This document shows positions 28,080 to 38,055 of a stretch of 64,000 bases of DNA, piece by piece. This DNA is from JBEVJC01 sp040510375. Lineage in GTDB: Bacteria > Bacteroidota > Bacteroidia > Chitinophagales > Chitinophagaceae. The notes under the pieces are model-generated. The model was not told the DNA's origin, made no database searches, and worked only from the letters and a program-made list of their open reading frames with translations. Every line of letters starts with the position of its first letter. Position 1 is the stretch's first letter. The stretch covers positions 154,664 through 218,663 of the forward strand of contig JBEVJC010000006.1 of assembly GCA_040510375.1 (NCBI GenBank), written 5' to 3'. A program made the translations under genes and the position numbers.

Positions 28080-29615
28080 TTACTGATCCCACCATACACG
28101 TGTACTTAGTTTATCTTCACCCTGTTTGTCAATTGCGTCGTTGACATTTACTGTGTTAACCGCTATTTCTGAAGTAGGGTATGTAAGCCTCCTGATAAAT
28201 GTATTATTTGGCACATCGGGATTACTTGGCTGTCCGTATGGATTTGGTGTGAGCGTTGGAAATCCGCTTCTCCTGAAATTGGCAAAGACCTCAGGTCCGT
28301 TCAGGAACGAAGAGATCCAGTATTGGGTATTGATCTGTTCCAGTTCAGTCCCCGCATTGAGTGGCGTATTGGTGATATACACATCCCTGTCTCCCGTTGA
28401 TACTGCACTGGCCGGATGATAGGTCACCATCTGATCCATATGTGCCCTGATACCGTCTGAAAAATATTGTGCAGCTGTACTGGTAGTGATCCAGTTCCTG
28501 ACACGGGCTTCTGCCATCAGCAATAAGGTCTGTGATGCCGATACCAGGTATACTGGTGATGAAACTGTCAGGATCCTTCTCCTGTCGGCCTGGCTATAGT
28601 CGTAAAAACTGGCTAGGCCATCGGCGGTTGCCTGTGGTAAAATAGTACCGTTATCTTTCCCGATTGGCATACCAATCTGTACGGCCGCGGTTGTATTGCC
28701 GGCTGCTGCGGTCTGTCCGTTACCGGATGTTGCACCCACATACCTTACTGCAATAGCAGATAACCGGGGATCGTTTGTATTTTTCAGCTGGTCAACAAAT
28801 GGTTTGGCCAGGTAGAAGTTGCTTGCTTCACTACCATTCAATCCGTTACCGGCCTGGTTTGGATAATTTCCATCATGCCTGATATAGGCGTTGTCAGCAT
28901 TGTCTGTAATAACACCAGCAGTTATGGCAGCGCTTGCAACTGCCTGTGCACGGGCCGGGTCAATCTTCACAAGCCGCATGCCCGCCCTTAATAAAAGTGA
29001 ATTGGCAAATTTTTTCCACTTGGCTACACTACCGGCATAAAGAAGATCGGCGGCCTCAACAGGACCGGCTGGATTTAATGCAGCAGATGCCTCTGTTAGT
29101 ACCTTGATGATATCTGCATAAATTGCTTCCTGCCTGTCGTATACCGGAAAGAACACCTTGTCGGTATAACCTGCACCGCCCTGGAAATAAGGGATATCAC
29201 CGTATTCATCAGTAAGAACCATGAAAGCATACGACTGGAAGATGCGGGCCATATTGAACAGGTTTGAACGTGCCGGCAGATCCTGTGACTTAACCAGCGC
29301 ATCATGCGTATTCTTGATTACGCTCTGGTAATAGACAGCCCACAAAGGAGGCAGGGTTATATCACGGTTATCCTGGTTAAAATTGGCGCCAGCCACTACT
29401 CCACCATTTGGTGTTACAATCTGTTGTACAATTCCCAGATCAAATACAACTGTCTTCATGGGAAATGAAGTGGCGACAATTGCCTGATTCAGCATCAGCA
29501 CGGGATCCAGCGAAGTGGGATTTACCTTGTTTTCATTAAGCTCAGCCAGGTTTTTGTCGCAGGAAGAAAATACCGTTATTAAAACTGTTGATATAGCTAT
29601 TAGTATAGGTTTCAT
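28080..29615 (-). CDS. SusD-like outer-membrane lipoprotein (pentose locus)
   Basis: The ATG at 29615 gives a lipoprotein signal (MKPILIAISTVLITVFSSC). The mature protein begins NLAELNENKVNPT, the mark of the SusD-like_2 subfamily rather than of the classic RagB/SusD family found in the fructan locus. It has 511 residues, with a middle section KFANSLLLRAGMRLVKIDP (about 184-202) and the C-terminal WWDQ end common in the group. It would bind xylan or xylo-oligosaccharides at the cell surface together with the SusC protein, which ends 12 bases before it. Confidence 0.88.
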   Translation of the reverse strand: MKPILIAISTVLITVFSSCDKNLAELNENKVNPTSLDPVLMLNQAIVATSFPMKTVVFDLGIVQQIVTPNGGVVAGANFNQDNRDITLPPLWAVYYQSVIKNTHDALVKSQDLPARSNLFNMARIFQSYAFMVLTDEYGDIPYFQGGAGYTDKVFFPVYDRQEAIYADIIKVLTEASAALNPAGPVEAADLLYAGSVAKWKKFANSLLLRAGMRLVKIDPARAQAVASAAITAGVITDNADNAYIRHDGNYPNQAGNGLNGSEASNFYLAKPFVDQLKNTNDPRLSAIAVRYVGATSGNGQTAAAGNTTAAVQIGMPIGKDNGTILPQATADGLASFYDYSQADRRRILTVSSPVYLVSASQTLLLMAEARVRNWITTSTAAQYFSDGIRAHMDQMVTYHPASAVSTGDRDVYITNTPLNAGTELEQINTQYWISSFLNGPEVFANFRRSGFPTLTPNPYGQPSNPDVPNNTFIRRLTYPTSEIAVNTVNVNDAIDKQGEDKLSTRVWWDQ

Positions 29616-29627
29616 AATTGGCAAGGT

Positions 29628-32600
29628 TTAGAATTTAATGTTTAGATTGACACCCATTCCTCTTGTGGTGGGCAAACCGGCTGATTCCAGTCCAACCTGG
29701 TTATCAGAACCAAAACCGAAACTTTCCGGGTCAATATTGTCAACCCATTTTTTAATTATCAGCACATTGTTGGCAACAAAATCAACCTTGAGTCCTTTTA
29801 CCGGCCAGCTTGCCGGGATAAACCTGGTGAAATCATAACCAAGGCCGAGTTGGCGCAGTTTCCAGTAACCTGCATCATATACAACCGACTCAACGATCTG
29901 CTGGCTTCTCAGGTGTTCCCAGTAAGTCTGGGCAACAACGGATACCGTATTGGGGGTTCCAGCCTGGTTAACACCCTGGCCAGTGACACCTGACTCCCTT
30001 CCTTCCAGTGACATCTTGTGCAGGCCGTGACGGACCGCATTAAAATTGGTACCGCTAAGTACCTTACCGCCCAGTTTATAATCGATGAATACGGAAAGCA
30101 ATACCCCTTTATAATTGAACGTATTCAGGAAACCGCCGGTCCACTTTGGCAATGCGCTTCCAAACAAAACAAATTCGGGTGTCCGTAATGGAAGTCCGTT
30201 CGACTGGAAGATCCGCTGATCGCCATTCCGGGGATCCCTCTGATAGCCATATCCCGCGATCTGTCCCATTTCCTCTCCAACAACCAATCTTGTTTCCCCA
30301 TTAAATACGTGTGTACCTGTGGTTATCCTTTCACCGGGAGTATTGGTGATTATGCTCAATACCTTCGTTATATTATAAGCAGTATTGGCGGTAAACTCCC
30401 AGGTAAACGTGCTGTTCTTTACTATACCCAATGTCAGCAATGCTTCAAAACCACGGTTACGGCTCTCACCGCTATTGATCCTTGTAGTGGTAAATCCGGA
30501 TCCATCAGAGATCTGAACCGGTACAATCTGATCCTTTGTTGTCTTGCTGTACACAGCGAAATCCAGTCCCACCCTGTTATTGAACATTTTCAGGTCAATA
30601 CCCAGTTCCACTTCTGAAACACGACTGGGTTTCAGGTCCGGATTGGGCAGCGTTGTTGCAGTACCGTTGGATACGGTTACGGGCCCACCTACAGATACCT
30701 GCGATCCATTTGGATTTACAATGGTATTGGCATTAACGTTATAAAACAGCAGGTTGGAATATGGAGCTACATCACCGTCACTGCCCACTTCCGAAACACC
30801 AATCCTGAACTTACCGAAAGAAAGCCATGGAATTTTATTCAGTGTTTCTGTAAATACATAGGCCGCTGAAACGGATGGATACAGGATACTCCTGTTCGCT
30901 GCTGAAAGTGTGGAGAACCAGTCATTACGCGCAGTTGCTGTCAGGTAAAATACATTCCTCCAGGCCAGATCCACTGAGCCATAGAGGGAGTTAACTCCTT
31001 GTTTGGTCAAAGTATACACCGGGTCCTTTGCACGTCCGTTCTGCACAGTGTACAGATCCCTGATAACAAAATCTGTTACCTGCGCGTTGTTTATATCACG
31101 TGTTTTACGCATCTGGTTACCACCACCCGTTACAGTCACATCCAAATCACTGAAACGTTTATTGGCGGTAACGAGGAAGTCGAGGTTGGTTTCACGGAAC
31201 CGGTACGACTCCTGCGTATAAATTCCATTTACGAAACCAGGTATCGCTGCTGACCTTGAAGCCTGTCCGGTTGGGAAATTATTTACATCCTCATCCCTGC
31301 TCCAGTAATCTTGTCCAAAGCGGCCCATCACCGATAACCAGGGTAATACCCTGTATGTAGCGGATACATTTCCAAAAAGGCGGTCGCGTTTAATATTGTG
31401 GAACTGTTCGGCCAGCGTCCAGAATGGGTTGGTCCGGTTGGTAAACCTGGAATACACGTATTCATTACCTGTAACCGGGTCATACTTATTTTCATCCAGT
31501 ACACTTAATGGCATAGTGGTGGACATTGACATAAGTGCGGTGGGAATGGAATTATCCTGGTTGGCGATATTCGGAGGGTTTTTATTGTCTTCCCTTGTAT
31601 AGTTCAGGTTTCCTGCCATCGTCAGTTTAGGGGAAAGATTTTGGGTGAATCCCAGGTTCAGGCCCTTCCGGTCAAATGAGTTATTGGTAACAATCCCTTT
31701 ATTATTGGAACTGGTAAGTGACAGGTAAATACCGCCATTATCTCCTGAACTCGCCAGTGTAACTGTATGGTTCAGGTTCTGCGCGTGCCGGTAGAATTCC
31801 TTAATACGGCTTCCCTGTGCTACATAGGGTACCGTCAGGTTATTAAACAAAATATGTGTCATACCCGGCACGATCCTTTCACCGAATGACCATTGTCCCG
31901 ATGTTGGATTGACGGTTGTAGGTCGGGCGCCAATTTCCCCCTGTCCGTACTGATCCTGGTAATCGGTAAAATCAAGCGGTGTTTCATTCATGTAGTTGAG
32001 ATTGTAACTAACACCAATGCCCTTCACCTTACCCCTGCTCTTGGTAGTAATCATGATCACACCATCTTTCGCACGTGAACCGTATAATGCAGCTGCAGGA
32101 CCACCTTTTAGTACGGTCATGCTTTCGATATCGTCGGGGTTGATACTGGAAAGACCATCACCACCATCAGCTGTAATACCTCCGCCTTTTACACCATTGG
32201 TATTTTCGTTGAAGTTGGTGTTATCAACAGGTACGCCATTGATTACGATCAATGGCCCGTTCTGTGCATTAATGGATGATTGTCCCCGTATACGGATTTT
32301 GGATGTACTTCCGGGGCCAGTGCCAAGGCTGGAGATATTTAATCCCGCAACCTTGCCCTGTAATGCGTTGATTGGATTGGCTGTCCGGTTAACGGTCAGC
32401 TGGTCAGGACTTACCGTGGTGGCCGAGTAACCGAGTTTCCTCGCTTCCTTGCGGATCCCGAGTGCAGTTACCACTACTTCAGAAAGGCCCTGGTTATCGG
32501 CCGATACAGTCATACTCAGTTCAAGTGGCGCTGTACCGGTTATATTTACTTCCCGTGGGGTATAGCCCACATAAGAAAACACAAGCGTTGAACCAATCCC

Positions 32601-32819
32601 AGCTGAAATGGTGAACTTTCCTTCGTCATTGGTGAATGTACCAGTTGATGCACCTTTAACGGTAACAGATACATTGTGCATTCCCGCACCGGATTCATCC
32701 CTTACTGTTCCAGTAACAGTCTGGGCCAGCAGTATGGTAGTGGAAAAAGAAAAACAAAGGAGAAAAGAAAAAAGCTTTGGGAGTACCCCGCCCGCAACGG
32801 AGCAATGCATTTTTTTCAT
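29628..32819 (-). CDS. SusC/RagA family TonB-dependent receptor (pentose locus)
   Basis: The ATG at 32819 is chosen because it gives a signal peptide ending near LLAQ (residue 32); a longer frame adds only an improbable N-terminal extension. The 1063-residue receptor has the carboxypeptidase-regulatory-like domain (TVTGTVRDESGAGMHNVSV), the SusC motif SEVVVTALGIRKEARKLGYS, a plug (PLIVINGVPVDNTNF), and a barrel ending in MGVNLNIKF. It is the first gene of the minus-strand xylan/pentonate operon and is divergent from the AraC regulator at 32986. Confidence 0.92.
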   Translation of the reverse strand: MKKMHCSVAGGVLPKLFSFLLCFSFSTTILLAQTVTGTVRDESGAGMHNVSVTVKGASTGTFTNDEGKFTISAGIGSTLVFSYVGYTPREVNITGTAPLELSMTVSADNQGLSEVVVTALGIRKEARKLGYSATTVSPDQLTVNRTANPINALQGKVAGLNISSLGTGPGSTSKIRIRGQSSINAQNGPLIVINGVPVDNTNFNENTNGVKGGGITADGGDGLSSINPDDIESMTVLKGGPAAALYGSRAKDGVIMITTKSRGKVKGIGVSYNLNYMNETPLDFTDYQDQYGQGEIGARPTTVNPTSGQWSFGERIVPGMTHILFNNLTVPYVAQGSRIKEFYRHAQNLNHTVTLASSGDNGGIYLSLTSSNNKGIVTNNSFDRKGLNLGFTQNLSPKLTMAGNLNYTREDNKNPPNIANQDNSIPTALMSMSTTMPLSVLDENKYDPVTGNEYVYSRFTNRTNPFWTLAEQFHNIKRDRLFGNVSATYRVLPWLSVMGRFGQDYWSRDEDVNNFPTGQASRSAAIPGFVNGIYTQESYRFRETNLDFLVTANKRFSDLDVTVTGGGNQMRKTRDINNAQVTDFVIRDLYTVQNGRAKDPVYTLTKQGVNSLYGSVDLAWRNVFYLTATARNDWFSTLSAANRSILYPSVSAAYVFTETLNKIPWLSFGKFRIGVSEVGSDGDVAPYSNLLFYNVNANTIVNPNGSQVSVGGPVTVSNGTATTLPNPDLKPSRVSEVELGIDLKMFNNRVGLDFAVYSKTTKDQIVPVQISDGSGFTTTRINSGESRNRGFEALLTLGIVKNSTFTWEFTANTAYNITKVLSIITNTPGERITTGTHVFNGETRLVVGEEMGQIAGYGYQRDPRNGDQRIFQSNGLPLRTPEFVLFGSALPKWTGGFLNTFNYKGVLLSVFIDYKLGGKVLSGTNFNAVRHGLHKMSLEGRESGVTGQGVNQAGTPNTVSVVAQTYWEHLRSQQIVESVVYDAGYWKLRQLGLGYDFTRFIPASWPVKGLKVDFVANNVLIIKKWVDNIDPESFGFGSDNQVGLESAGLPTTRGMGVNLNIKF

Positions 32820-32985
32820 AAGCAAAATCGTTTTTATGGTCGCAGTTATCGAATAAGTTTGGCAATCTTCCGGCAATATAGATAGATCCCTTGATCTGGA
32901 ATACCAATAAAGATCACCGGAGTATTTTGTACAACTGGTTAATAATTTTTATCTTTCTTTAGCACAGTAAAAATTGCTTGACCAG
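32820..32985. promoter_or_regulatory. Divergent promoter region, SusC2 operon / AraC operon
   Basis: The 166 bases between the two divergent starts must contain promoters for both the xylan/pentonate operon and the sugar-acid operon. On the plus strand TATTTTG occurs at about 32922, but no well-placed upstream TTTG was found. The specific elements are therefore not resolved. Confidence 0.4.
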
Positions 32986-33873
32986 ATGTTCCAATTTCAT
33001 TACCAGCAGGGCGTTGCCGGAAAGCTCGCCTTGTTTCCCCATATCCTTGAATTGAGTATTAAAAAAAATACTTCCATTCAATTACATTCTTTTACGGAGA
33101 AGGTGGCTGAAACCCTGTGCATTTATTTTATCCACGAAGGGAAATTTGAATGGAAACTGAATGATCATCTTTATATATTATTTCCAGGTGATGTGGCGCT
33201 GATCTTACCCGGCCAGAAATTCGGAAATGAAAAAGGTATACTGGAACTTGGAAGTATCTACTGGATCCAGCTCCAGATCCACCAGAAAAAAAGTGGTGAA
33301 CTCCTTTTGGGTAAATGGAGCAGTTTAAGTGAGACAGAAAACGCTGCTGTCGGAAAACTCCTTTACCTGAATAACAAGCCTGTGCTGTCCAAACTCTACG
33401 AAGCCGGCCGCATCCTGGCCGGTATCTCCCACGAAATCCATCACTCAGAACTCGGTTATATTACCCGCATCAACCAGCTGATTGATGAGTTGCTGATCAC
33501 AATTACCCGGCAACTCACCAGGCAAAGTAATCCTTCGCGCGACTTCCCGAAAATGTTTATGAAGATGGAAGAGGCCTTGCGAAAGGATCTTTCCCATCAG
33601 TGGACCGTAGAAGAAATGGCCGCTATCTCCGGTATGGGCACTACCCTGTTTAATGAAAAAGTAAAAGGTTTCACCGGATTTACACCCATCAATTACCTGA
33701 TCAATATCCGCATCTCAGAAGCTATTAAATTATTGAAGAAAAAAGACGTCAGTATCACAGATATCGCCCTTGATACGGGGTTTTATTCTTCCCAGCATTT
33801 TTCCACCACATTTAAAAAACTTACCGGTTATACACCCGGTGAGTTCAGAAAAAATAATTCCTATACCGAGTAA
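32986..33873 (+). CDS. AraC family transcriptional regulator
   Basis: The ATG at 32986 is preferred over a TTG four codons earlier (295 residues). The N-terminal half has a cupin-like ligand-binding domain (HEGKFEWKLNDHLYILFPGDVALILPGQKFG, with the last block near 75-85). The C-terminal 100 residues form the two helix-turn-helix units of AraC proteins (WTVEEMAAISGMG near 200; VSITDIALDTGFYSSQHFSTTFKKLTGYTPGEFR near 250-283). It is the first gene of the sugar-acid operon, 9 bases before the kinase, and probably regulates this operon and perhaps the divergent one. The effector is unknown. Confidence 0.9.
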   Translation: MFQFHYQQGVAGKLALFPHILELSIKKNTSIQLHSFTEKVAETLCIYFIHEGKFEWKLNDHLYILFPGDVALILPGQKFGNEKGILELGSIYWIQLQIHQKKSGELLLGKWSSLSETENAAVGKLLYLNNKPVLSKLYEAGRILAGISHEIHHSELGYITRINQLIDELLITITRQLTRQSNPSRDFPKMFMKMEEALRKDLSHQWTVEEMAAISGMGTTLFNEKVKGFTGFTPINYLINIRISEAIKLLKKKDVSITDIALDTGFYSSQHFSTTFKKLTGYTPGEFRKNNSYTE

Positions 33874-33882
33874 ACTAAACTT

Positions 33883-35394
33883 ATGAAATGCATCATCACC
33901 ATAGAGCTGGGAACCAATGCGGTCAGGATTTTTGCTTTCGACCTGAACGGGAATGTAATTGGCAACATGAAAGGATACTATCCCACTTTTTATTCCCAAC
34001 CCGATTACAGCGAACAGGATCCCGAACAGATTTTCATCACCATGTTATATGTACTCAAAAACCTGCTGAATGAAAAGATCCATCCAAAAAAATATAAAGT
34101 CGCTTCCATCTGCTTCAGCAGTTACATGCACAGCCTGCTGACGGTCGACCGTAACGGTGTACCGCTTGGTAATGCATTTACCTGGGCCGATAACCGGGCA
34201 AAAAAAGAAGCGCGGGAGATCAGGGAATCAGCACTGGCAGATGCCATGTACAACAGCACCGGCACCCCTCTCCATCCCATGTCACCACTTTTGAAAATTG
34301 CATGGCTCCGCAAAAACGATCCGGATAAATTTAACCAGGCCGGTAAATTCCTTTCCGTTAAATCCTATGTCATCCACCAGCTGACGGGCGAGTATGTTAT
34401 TGATTACAGTCTCGCCTGCGCAACCGGTATGCTGAATATACATAAGATCGACTGGGAAGAGAGCGCATTGAATTATGCGGGAATCAGCCGCGACCAGCTT
34501 CCACAACTGGTGTCTGTTTTTGCAAGTGCAGGCAGTTTAAAAAAAGCTTACCAGAATTCACTCGGATTAACGGCCGATATTAAAATACTCACCGGATCTA
34601 GTGATGGCTGTATGGCCACATTGGGTGCGGGAATCTGGAACACCGACAAGGCAACTATAACGGTGGAGGACAGCGGAGCGGTGCGGGTTGTAGGAAACAA
34701 AATGTTGCATGATGAAAAAAAGAGGGTGTTCAATTACCTGTTAACTGAAGACTGTTTTGTAAGTGGCGGACCAAGTAACAGTGGCGGCGGAATTTTTGAA
34801 TGGTTTACCAGGCAGTTCGGCGATTTCACCAATGCCTATGATATCGAGAGTTCGATGAACCTGCTGTTTGAAGAATCGACTAAGGTAACAACCGGTTCGG
34901 AAGGATTGTTATTCCTCCCTTACCTGCTGGGCGAACGGGCCCCTATCTGGAATCCGGATGCAAGGGGTATGTATTTCGGAATAAATATCAAACACGAACG
35001 GCAACATTTCATCAGGGCCACCATCGAAGGGATCCTGTATGAAATCTACAGCATCGGTAAAATGTTGAAGGAACACCGCAACATAAAGGGACTATCCGTA
35101 AACGGAAGTTTTGCCACCATCCCCTTCTGCACACAGATGATTGCTGATATGTTCAATGAACCGGTGTCCGTTACACGTAATGCCAACAGTGTGAGCATTG
35201 GTGCATTTTTACTGGCCGCCACAGAAATGGGAATCTATAAGTCGCTGGATGAAGCAGCAGGTCAGATAGAGATTGGCAAGACCTATACCCCCACCGAAAG
35301 CCATCACAAAACCTACATGAAATATTTCGACATATTTGAACGGCTCAGTTATAAACTGGCCGATGAATTTGAACAGATCGCGGAACTACAATAA
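33883..35394 (+). CDS. FGGY family carbohydrate kinase, gluconokinase-like
   Basis: This 503-residue protein has the FGGY-kinase fold: an N-terminal phosphate-binding strand (IELGTNAVRIFAFD), substrate-binding TWADNRAKKEA (about 98-108) and TGTPLHPMSPL (about 126-136), and the C-terminal ATP-binding motif GSFATIPFCTQMIADMF with the preceding RATIEGILYEI. The WADNRA and HPMSPL blocks resemble FGGY gluconate kinases (GntK) more than xylulokinases. It would phosphorylate an aldonate or sugar in the cytoplasm. With GntP at 21333 it gives a gluconate-to-6-phosphogluconate route. Substrate is uncertain. Confidence 0.85.
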   Translation: MKCIITIELGTNAVRIFAFDLNGNVIGNMKGYYPTFYSQPDYSEQDPEQIFITMLYVLKNLLNEKIHPKKYKVASICFSSYMHSLLTVDRNGVPLGNAFTWADNRAKKEAREIRESALADAMYNSTGTPLHPMSPLLKIAWLRKNDPDKFNQAGKFLSVKSYVIHQLTGEYVIDYSLACATGMLNIHKIDWEESALNYAGISRDQLPQLVSVFASAGSLKKAYQNSLGLTADIKILTGSSDGCMATLGAGIWNTDKATITVEDSGAVRVVGNKMLHDEKKRVFNYLLTEDCFVSGGPSNSGGGIFEWFTRQFGDFTNAYDIESSMNLLFEESTKVTTGSEGLLFLPYLLGERAPIWNPDARGMYFGINIKHERQHFIRATIEGILYEIYSIGKMLKEHRNIKGLSVNGSFATIPFCTQMIADMFNEPVSVTRNANSVSIGAFLLAATEMGIYKSLDEAAGQIEIGKTYTPTESHHKTYMKYFDIFERLSYKLADEFEQIAELQ

Positions 35395-35407
35395 TTAAAA
35401 CTACTGT

Positions 35408-36334
35408 ATGAAAAAACTGAAACTGATCACGACCCTGCTTTGCCTTTCGATCCAGGGAATTAACGCACAACAGGTAACACTTTCACCTGCACAGGTAATT
35501 ACACTCACCGCCGACTGGAAAGGCGAACGATCGGATGATGGCCGGCCGAGGGTGGCTGACCGCTTCCTGGAACGGCTTAAACAGGTTCACCTGGAAGAAG
35601 CATGGGGCATACTTCGCAACAAGGGATATCAAAACCAGTTTGAAGGCGACTGGATGGTGATCCATCCCGACTCGGTCATGACAGGCCGTGTGGTAACGGC
35701 TTTATACATGCCGCTCCGGCCCGATTATGATAAGGTCATAAAAGAAAAAGGAAAAACAGAGGGCCGGATCGGTGCTACCAATTCATGGCCGATTGATGTA
35801 TTGAAAAACGGTGATGTGTATGTGGCCGACAGCTATGGTAAGGTTATAGACGGAACATTGATCGGTGATAATCTCGGTAATGCCATTTATGCAAAGTCGC
35901 TCCGGGGCGTAATATTTTATGGTTCTGTAAGGGACGTGGAGGGACTGGAAGAAATCAAAGGGTTTAACGGATGGATCAAGGGATACGACCCTTCCTATAT
36001 CCAGCAGATGATGCTGGCCGGGATCAATACTCCCATCCGTATCGGCAGGGCTACGGTGCTGCCGGGTGATGTGGTGCTTGCAAAAAAAGGCGGTGTCGTT
36101 TTTATCCCTGCCGCCCTGGTGGAAGAAGTGGTAGTGAATGCAGAATTCATTTCACTGAGGGATGAATTCGGACACCAGCGTTTACGCGAAGGAAAGTATA
36201 CACCTGGACAAATTGATACACAATGGACCGATGCCATCAAAAATGATTTTCTGCAATGGATAAAAGATAATCCGGAAAAGGTGGCCATGTCGAAAGAGGA
36301 ACTGCAGGAGTTTATGAAAAACCGGACCTGGTGA
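35408..36334 (+). CDS. Secreted RraA-like (class II pyruvate aldolase family) protein 1
   Basis: Signal peptide residues 1-20 (MKKLKLITTLLCLSIQGINA). The central domain has the RraA/HMG-aldolase fold marks: GDNLGNAIYA (about 156-165), the catalytic-type arginine-aspartate pair in GSVRDVEG (about 176-183) and GDVVLAKKGGVVFIP (about 219-233). The family includes metal-dependent 4-hydroxy-2-oxo acid aldolases and RNase E inhibitors; in the periplasm only the aldolase/lyase role makes sense. It is longer (308 residues) than usual members, with added WKGERSDDGRPRV and FGHQRLREGKYTPGQID segments shared with the gene at 39203. In most aldolases the residue before GxxRD is Asp; here it is Tyr. Confidence 0.8.
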   Translation: MKKLKLITTLLCLSIQGINAQQVTLSPAQVITLTADWKGERSDDGRPRVADRFLERLKQVHLEEAWGILRNKGYQNQFEGDWMVIHPDSVMTGRVVTALYMPLRPDYDKVIKEKGKTEGRIGATNSWPIDVLKNGDVYVADSYGKVIDGTLIGDNLGNAIYAKSLRGVIFYGSVRDVEGLEEIKGFNGWIKGYDPSYIQQMMLAGINTPIRIGRATVLPGDVVLAKKGGVVFIPAALVEEVVVNAEFISLRDEFGHQRLREGKYTPGQIDTQWTDAIKNDFLQWIKDNPEKVAMSKEELQEFMKNRTW

Positions 36335-36484
36335 TTTCACGAGCCGGTACTTAATCGGCTTAACTACGGATATGGAATGCAAATAAATGATATTGTAAAC
36401 AGAACTATCAACCAATCACTAATACTCAGCCATATGACAGCTTCAGAAAAACAATTGTCTAAACTCGGTCTTAAAGATCCAGGC

Positions 36485-37933
36485 ATGGACAACAACAATC
36501 AGCAAACAGGCGAACAAACGGAAAGGGAAAACAGCCGCCGTTCGTTTTTTAAAAAATCGGCCTTAGGTGGTGTAGCACTGGGCGGCGCGTTTATGTTCAG
36601 TCCGGTGGAAGACCTGATTGCCCAGACCACACAGAATGTAAACCGCAACTCTTCCCCGGCCGATCTGCGCATCACGGATCTGCGTTATTGTGTTACTACT
36701 GTACTCGGACGCACAGCCATCATCCGGATTGACACCAACCAGGGTATCTATGGACTTGGTGAAGTAAGGGATGGTGCCGATGAACGATATGCATTAATGC
36801 TCAAAAGCAGGTTGCTGGGTGAGAACCCCTGTAACGTAGAAATGATCTTCAAAAAAATAAGACAATTCGGTGGTCCTGCACGCCAGGCTGGTGGCGTATG
36901 CGGTGTGGAAATGGCACTATGGGATCTTTGTGGCAAGGCATATAATGTTCCTGCATGGCAATTATTAGGCGGTCGTTACCGCGATAAAGTCCGGCTTTAT
37001 GCAGACACACCGGAAGCCAGTTCACCCGAAGAACAAAAAAAGCTTATCAATTTCCGGTTAAAAGAACAGGGCTATACCTGGTTGAAAATGGATGTCTCCA
37101 TTAACGAATTAAAAAACAAACCGGGCACTCTTGTCAATGCTGACCTCTGGCGTAATACCCAGGGTAACCTTGCGCAATGGGGCGATATGAATAACATGAT
37201 GTCGTATGCCAATGCCGGGCATCCGTTTACACAAATCCAGATCACGGATAAAGGACTCGATGAACTGGCAGGTATTGTAGAAAATGTGCGTAGCATGGTT
37301 GGATATGAAACCCCCATTTCATCGGATCACTACGGTCACTTTGATCTGAACAATGGTATCCGGCTGGGAAGGGCATTGGAGAAATACAGGCTGGCATGGC
37401 TGGAAGACCTCGTTTCCTGGGAACTGACTGATCAATGGAAAACAATCAGCGATGCATTGGAAACACCCTGCCTTACCGGTGAAGATATCTACCTGTTAAA
37501 AGGATTCAAGGCATTGATCGATAAAAAAGCAGTGGATATTGTTCACCCCGATCTCGCTTCTTCTGGCGGACTACTGGAAACAAAACGTATCGGCGATTAT
37601 GCAGAAGAAAACGGGATCGCAATGGCCATGCACCAGGCCGGAACGCCTATTTCTTTTATGGCCAGTGTGCATTGTGCAGCAGCCACCCAGAATTTCCTGG
37701 CATTGGAACATCACTCCATCGACCTGCCCTGGTGGGAAGGCCTTGTCAAAACCACGGATGGCAGGAGCCTGATCACCAAAGGTTTTGCCAACCTTCCGCT
37801 TTCCGCACCCGGACTTGGAATTGAACTGAATGATGAAGTGGTGAAACAACACCTGCATGCGAAGGACAAAAGTTACTTCGCACCAACACCGCAATGGGAC
37901 GATATCCGTTCGCACGACAGGGTGTTCAGTTAA
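36485..37933 (+). CDS. Tat-exported enolase-superfamily dehydratase 1
   Basis: The ATG at 36485 is chosen because it places the twin-arginine signal NSRRSFFKKSALGG near the N-terminus (residues of about 16-29); ATGs at 36377 and 36434 are also open. The 482-residue protein has the capping domain and barrel of the mandelate racemase/muconate enolase superfamily: KMD motif at 201-203, metal ligands D281, E307 and E333 (SSDHYGHFD, WLEDL, TGEDIY) and histidine in AMHQAGTP. This pattern suits D-galactonate/mannonate-type acid-sugar dehydratases. A 45-residue insertion with LVNADLWRNTQGN follows KMD. It would act outside the cytoplasm. Substrate unknown. Confidence 0.82.
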   Translation: MDNNNQQTGEQTERENSRRSFFKKSALGGVALGGAFMFSPVEDLIAQTTQNVNRNSSPADLRITDLRYCVTTVLGRTAIIRIDTNQGIYGLGEVRDGADERYALMLKSRLLGENPCNVEMIFKKIRQFGGPARQAGGVCGVEMALWDLCGKAYNVPAWQLLGGRYRDKVRLYADTPEASSPEEQKKLINFRLKEQGYTWLKMDVSINELKNKPGTLVNADLWRNTQGNLAQWGDMNNMMSYANAGHPFTQIQITDKGLDELAGIVENVRSMVGYETPISSDHYGHFDLNNGIRLGRALEKYRLAWLEDLVSWELTDQWKTISDALETPCLTGEDIYLLKGFKALIDKKAVDIVHPDLASSGGLLETKRIGDYAEENGIAMAMHQAGTPISFMASVHCAAATQNFLALEHHSIDLPWWEGLVKTTDGRSLITKGFANLPLSAPGLGIELNDEVVKQHLHAKDKSYFAPTPQWDDIRSHDRVFS

Positions 37934-37991
37934 CAGGTATGATGGTTTAACAGGCGCGGTCTTGTTTCGGGACCATCTGAAGCAACAAGTA

Positions 37992-38040
37992 CCGGGTTGT
38001 TCAGGGACCAGCAGACAACCGGCACCGGTTTTTTAATTTT
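37992..38040 (+). terminator. Intrinsic terminator candidate after dehydratase 1
   Basis: An imperfect stem (CCGGGTTGT at 37992-38000 pairing with ACAACCGG at 38015-38022, one bulged G) is followed, after CACCGG, by a T-rich tract from 38023 to 38040. It could end or attenuate transcription between the first and second half of the sugar-acid operon. Confidence 0.45.
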
Positions 38041-38055
38041 TAAAATCTATCAGTT

